Assembly: GCF_009002475.1 (NCBI RefSeq)
Contig: NZ_AP019860.1
Span: forward strand, 6,958,501-7,022,500
DNA: 64,000 bases
Direction: 5' to 3'
Source of the DNA: Candidatus Uabimicrobium amorphum
GTDB lineage: Bacteria > Planctomycetota > Uabimicrobiia > Uabimicrobiales > Uabimicrobiaceae
The notes under the pieces: generated by a model
The model's input: only the letters and a program-made list of their open reading frames with translations
Database searches by the model: none
Told to the model about the DNA's origin: nothing
Translations under genes and position numbers: made by a program
Shown: piece after piece, positions 61,659 through 64,000 of the stretch
Numbering within the stretch: position 1 is the stretch's first letter
How the letters are laid out: each line of letters starts with the position of its first letter

Positions 61659-62915
61659 ATGAAAAACTTTTTAACTATATGTTTATGTGTATTTTCTTTA
61701 TCTGCACTGCATGCGGAATGGGGCAGTATAAAAACAGGGCATGTATTGATCCCTGTAGGTAATGGAAGCTATGTGTTAGATTGGGTACCAGCGATTGGTG
61801 AATATCGTTTGTGGAACTTCAATGCGAATTCTAAAGATCCATTTCCCACAGCAAAACAAAGAGGAAAATGGGGCAGTATAAAAACGGGTCATGTATTGAT
61901 CCCTGTAGGTAATGGAAGTTATGTGTTAGATTGGGTACCAGCGACTGGTGAATATCGTTTGTGGAACTTCAATGCGAACTCTAAAGATCCCTTCCCCACA
62001 GCAAAGCAAAGAGGAAAATGGGGTAGTATAAAAACGGGGCATGTATTGGTCCCTGTAGGCAATGGAAAGTATGTGTTAGATTGGGTACCAGCGACTGGTG
62101 AATATCGTTTGTGGAACTTCAATGCGAACTCTAAAGATCCCTTCCCCACAGCAAAGCAAAGAGGAAAATGGGGTAGTATAAAAACGGGGCATGTATTGGT
62201 CCCTGTAGGCAATGGAAAATATGTGCTAGATTGGGTACCAGCGACTGGTGAATATTGTTTGTGGAACTTTAATGCGAACTCTAAAGATCCACTTCCTACG
62301 GCAAAACAAAGAGGAAAATGGAGCAGCATAAAAACAGGGCATGTATTGATCCCTGTAGGCAATGGAAAATATGTGCTAGATTGGGTACCAGCGACTGGTG
62401 AGTATCGTTTGTGGAACTTCAATGCAAATTTTAGAGATCCACTTCCTACAGCAAAACAAGATGGAAGTATTAATCAATCTCAACCAAGCCAACCTACGTT
62501 TCCTATACGCGCCAAGAGGCATAAAGTTGTAGGAAGTCATATGGACATAACTACAACCGCAACTGTTTCTAATACCGGTAGGCTCGACGTGATCAACCGG
62601 TATAGTAACGGAAATAAAACTGATGGAATGATTGGGTGGGTGGTTATAGAATTGCAAGACTATAGAGGAAATATACTAGCAAAGTTTGAAACGACAAAGG
62701 GGTTAAACTCTGCAATTTTTTCTAGTCTTAGCTGGAAAACCAATATAAAAAATCAATCGCATACTTATCAATTGTCAGACAACGTAATGAAACTCGTTTA
62801 TCAAATAAAAATACACCTTGATCGGACTAGCGATGATCGGGGATGGAGAGTTTTGCATGAAATATCTAAAGAAGCAGCGGATATATACATAGAAGCTCAA
62901 AAATACGATAAATAA
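61659..62915 (+). CDS. Secreted protein with five 50-residue tandem repeats
   Basis: A 418-residue protein with a signal peptide cut near LHA-EW. Residues 21-270 are five repeats of the unit WGSIKTGHVLIPVGNG, YVLDWVPATGEYRLWNFNAN and SKDPFPTAKQRGK, nearly identical in protein and DNA (150 bp). Trp, Gly and Tyr patterns suggest a beta-propeller or lectin-like repeat. A separate C-terminal domain (about 285-418: IGWVVIELQDYRGNILAKFE) is unrecognised. A strong terminator follows. It is probably a surface binding protein; the repeat count may vary among strains. Confidence 0.8.
   Translation: MKNFLTICLCVFSLSALHAEWGSIKTGHVLIPVGNGSYVLDWVPAIGEYRLWNFNANSKDPFPTAKQRGKWGSIKTGHVLIPVGNGSYVLDWVPATGEYRLWNFNANSKDPFPTAKQRGKWGSIKTGHVLVPVGNGKYVLDWVPATGEYRLWNFNANSKDPFPTAKQRGKWGSIKTGHVLVPVGNGKYVLDWVPATGEYCLWNFNANSKDPLPTAKQRGKWSSIKTGHVLIPVGNGKYVLDWVPATGEYRLWNFNANFRDPLPTAKQDGSINQSQPSQPTFPIRAKRHKVVGSHMDITTTATVSNTGRLDVINRYSNGNKTDGMIGWVVIELQDYRGNILAKFETTKGLNSAIFSSLSWKTNIKNQSHTYQLSDNVMKLVYQIKIHLDRTSDDRGWRVLHEISKEAADIYIEAQKYDK
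61719..62468 (+). repeat. 150-bp coding tandem repeats (five copies)
   Basis: Five in-frame units with only scattered substitutions between copies, mostly at the fourth and fifth units. Confidence 0.9.
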
Positions 62916-62928
62916 GAATCCTAACCTT

Positions 62929-62968
62929 ATGCCATCCATGGTAGACTCGAACTTGCCATGGATGGTAT
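62929..62968. terminator. Bidirectional terminator hairpin
   Basis: ATGCCATCCATGG (62929-62941) pairs with CCATGGATGGTAT (62956-62968), followed by CTTATTTTTTTAAG. It lies between two converging genes. Confidence 0.8.
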
Positions 62969-62992
62969 CTTATTTTTTTAAGTTTCGATTAT

Positions 62993-64000
62993 TTACTTTG
63001 ACTTGTATGGCACTGGTTGCATATTTTTATCGATTTGCAGACGAAATAGTTGTTGCGTAAACTTTTGTGGTTGTCTTTTTAAAGCGTTTTGGAATAAACG
63101 TTTTTCCACCACATTGGGTTGTGACTTTTTAACGCTGTACTGTGACCATGGTAATACTATTTTGTCAAGGGGGGCTATTTCTCTACCGTTGGTCTCCCAT
63201 AACCTTATGGTAGAGTCTTGCGAGCCCGAGGCAAGAATGCTTCCGTCTTTAGAAAAAGATAGGCAAACTACCTTGGCTTTATGTCCGGTGAAGCTACGAA
63301 TTTCTTTTCCACTATCTACGTCCCATAACTTTACTGTTTTGTCACTTGATGCGCTAGCAAGTCTTCCGCCATTTGAACTAAAGTGAATCGCATTGATGTG
63401 TGATTTATGAGCCACAATTTTTTTGATTTCTCGATGACGGGATAAGTCCCAAAACCTTATGGTATGATCGTCTAATCCACAGGCGACTATTCTGCCGTCG
63501 GGATTGAATGCCATACATTTTATCTGTTTGCCGTGACGCAAATATGTATCTATTTGTTTGCTAATTCTCATATTCTTGGTGTTCCACAGTCTTAGAATTC
63601 CATCACCGCCTAACGAAGCAAGTTTTTGACTGTTACGATATAGAACCACGTTACTTACATAACCTTTATGAGCAACGGCTTTTTTGAGGTTTTTACCGGT
63701 GTCTACATTCCAAAATCTGATGGTTCTATCTGCAGATCCTGAAACGAGAGTTTTTCCGTTGTCATCAAAACACATAGTGTTGATTGCTTTGGTGTGCTCT
63801 GTTATCGTTCTTATCTTTTTATTTGTCGCTGTATCATAAACTTCTATCGTACCATCCGAAAAACCACAAGCGAATACGTTAGCTTTGCGGCTAAATGTTA
63901 CAGCGTTTACTTTGGCATCGTGACTGCGCAGTAAGCGAATTTGCTTCGCTGTGGTTATATTCCATAGCCTCACACTGTGATCATCGCTTCCAGAAATTAG
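62993..64000 (-). CDS. WD40-repeat protein, 5' part beyond the window
   Basis: At least 335 residues, open to the window edge (LISGSDDHSVRLWN at the start of what is visible). About seven WD40 blades are seen, each ending SVRLWN/TIRFWD/TVKLWD, such as INAIHFSSNGGRLASASSDK with TVKLWDVDSGKEIRSF. Blades differ more from each other than those of the 444-5081 gene. The C-terminus leaves the propeller with a short basic tail. The missing N-terminus may hold a kinase or other domain, as in the WD40 kinase at 36.7 kb. The GTG at 63973 is internal. Confidence 0.88.
   Translation of the reverse strand, partial: LISGSDDHSVRLWNITTAKQIRLLRSHDAKVNAVTFSRKANVFACGFSDGTIEVYDTATNKKIRTITEHTKAINTMCFDDNGKTLVSGSADRTIRFWNVDTGKNLKKAVAHKGYVSNVVLYRNSQKLASLGGDGILRLWNTKNMRISKQIDTYLRHGKQIKCMAFNPDGRIVACGLDDHTIRFWDLSRHREIKKIVAHKSHINAIHFSSNGGRLASASSDKTVKLWDVDSGKEIRSFTGHKAKVVCLSFSKDGSILASGSQDSTIRLWETNGREIAPLDKIVLPWSQYSVKKSQPNVVEKRLFQNALKRQPQKFTQQLFRLQIDKNMQPVPYKSK

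Noticed and set aside
61919..62422. 167-codon minus-strand frame across the 150-bp repeats
   Set aside because: Antisense of the secreted repeat protein, with no ribosome site; open because the repeats are nearly identical.

Overview
The window reads as AT-rich chromosomal DNA of a bacterium with a large, repeat-rich genome and eukaryote-like signalling: four Ser/Thr kinase genes (one frameshifted), caspase-like peptidases, WD40, HEAT, TPR, LRR and FHA domains, MoxR AAA ATPases paired with von Willebrand (vWA) proteins, and formylglycine-generating-enzyme-like (FGE) C-termini. This mix, and the kinase G-loop RGGMGIIYQA followed by DWG instead of DFG, fits a large-genome planctomycete (a Ca. 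Uabimicrobium-like organism is my best guess). That is inference; no rRNA or housekeeping marker is present.

Region 1 (1-19.1 kb, mostly minus strand) looks like a conflict/immunity locus. In transcription order it has an EAD/iSTAND-like/caspase protein, a MoxR ATPase, a membrane vWA-like/FGE protein and a membrane WD40/FGE protein, with a second caspase lipoprotein upstream. This matches the published vWA-MoxR ternary conflict systems in outline. The two FGE proteins end in GC-rich segments that differ almost only at recoding positions inside fixed flanks, the pattern of diversity-generating-retroelement variable regions; no reverse transcriptase is in the window. The locus is riddled with a dispersed element carrying GAACCACAGAGACACAGAG inverted ends. 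These include a five-copy 251-259 bp array, an IS inserted in one copy, a duplicated MoxR 3' end and a GxxExxY nuclease-like gene lying between such ends.

Region 2 (19.2-26.2 kb) has an ARPP-1-like protein, a secreted astacin-like protease, a multi-pass membrane protein and an ATPase-nuclease fusion bracketed by remnants of two transposases. Region 3 (26.2-43.9 kb, minus) holds two paralogous kinases with nearly the same catalytic half but different C-termini (HEAT repeats; WD40-TPR-FHA), a VIT/vWA/TPR lipoprotein, a DUF4419 protein and an LRR protein, plus a small secreted C2-like protein and a degenerate tRNA-Ile-like sequence. Region 4 (44.3-54.3 kb) has a patatin phospholipase, a membrane coiled-coil protein, a canonical kinase with a DUF4384 tail, a frameshifted kinase, and a second MoxR/vWA-like pair.

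Region 5 (54.5-64 kb) carries secreted or surface proteins, one with tail-fibre-like repeats and one with five 50-residue repeats, and ends inside a WD40 gene. An IscB element with its omega RNA sits exactly between the ribosome binding site and start codon of one secreted-protein gene; the intact sister of that leader is 2.6 kb upstream. The 10-mer GTCGTATTGA occurs at least eight times, always intergenic and mostly 34-105 nt before start codons in the same orientation, so it is a candidate shared regulatory element.
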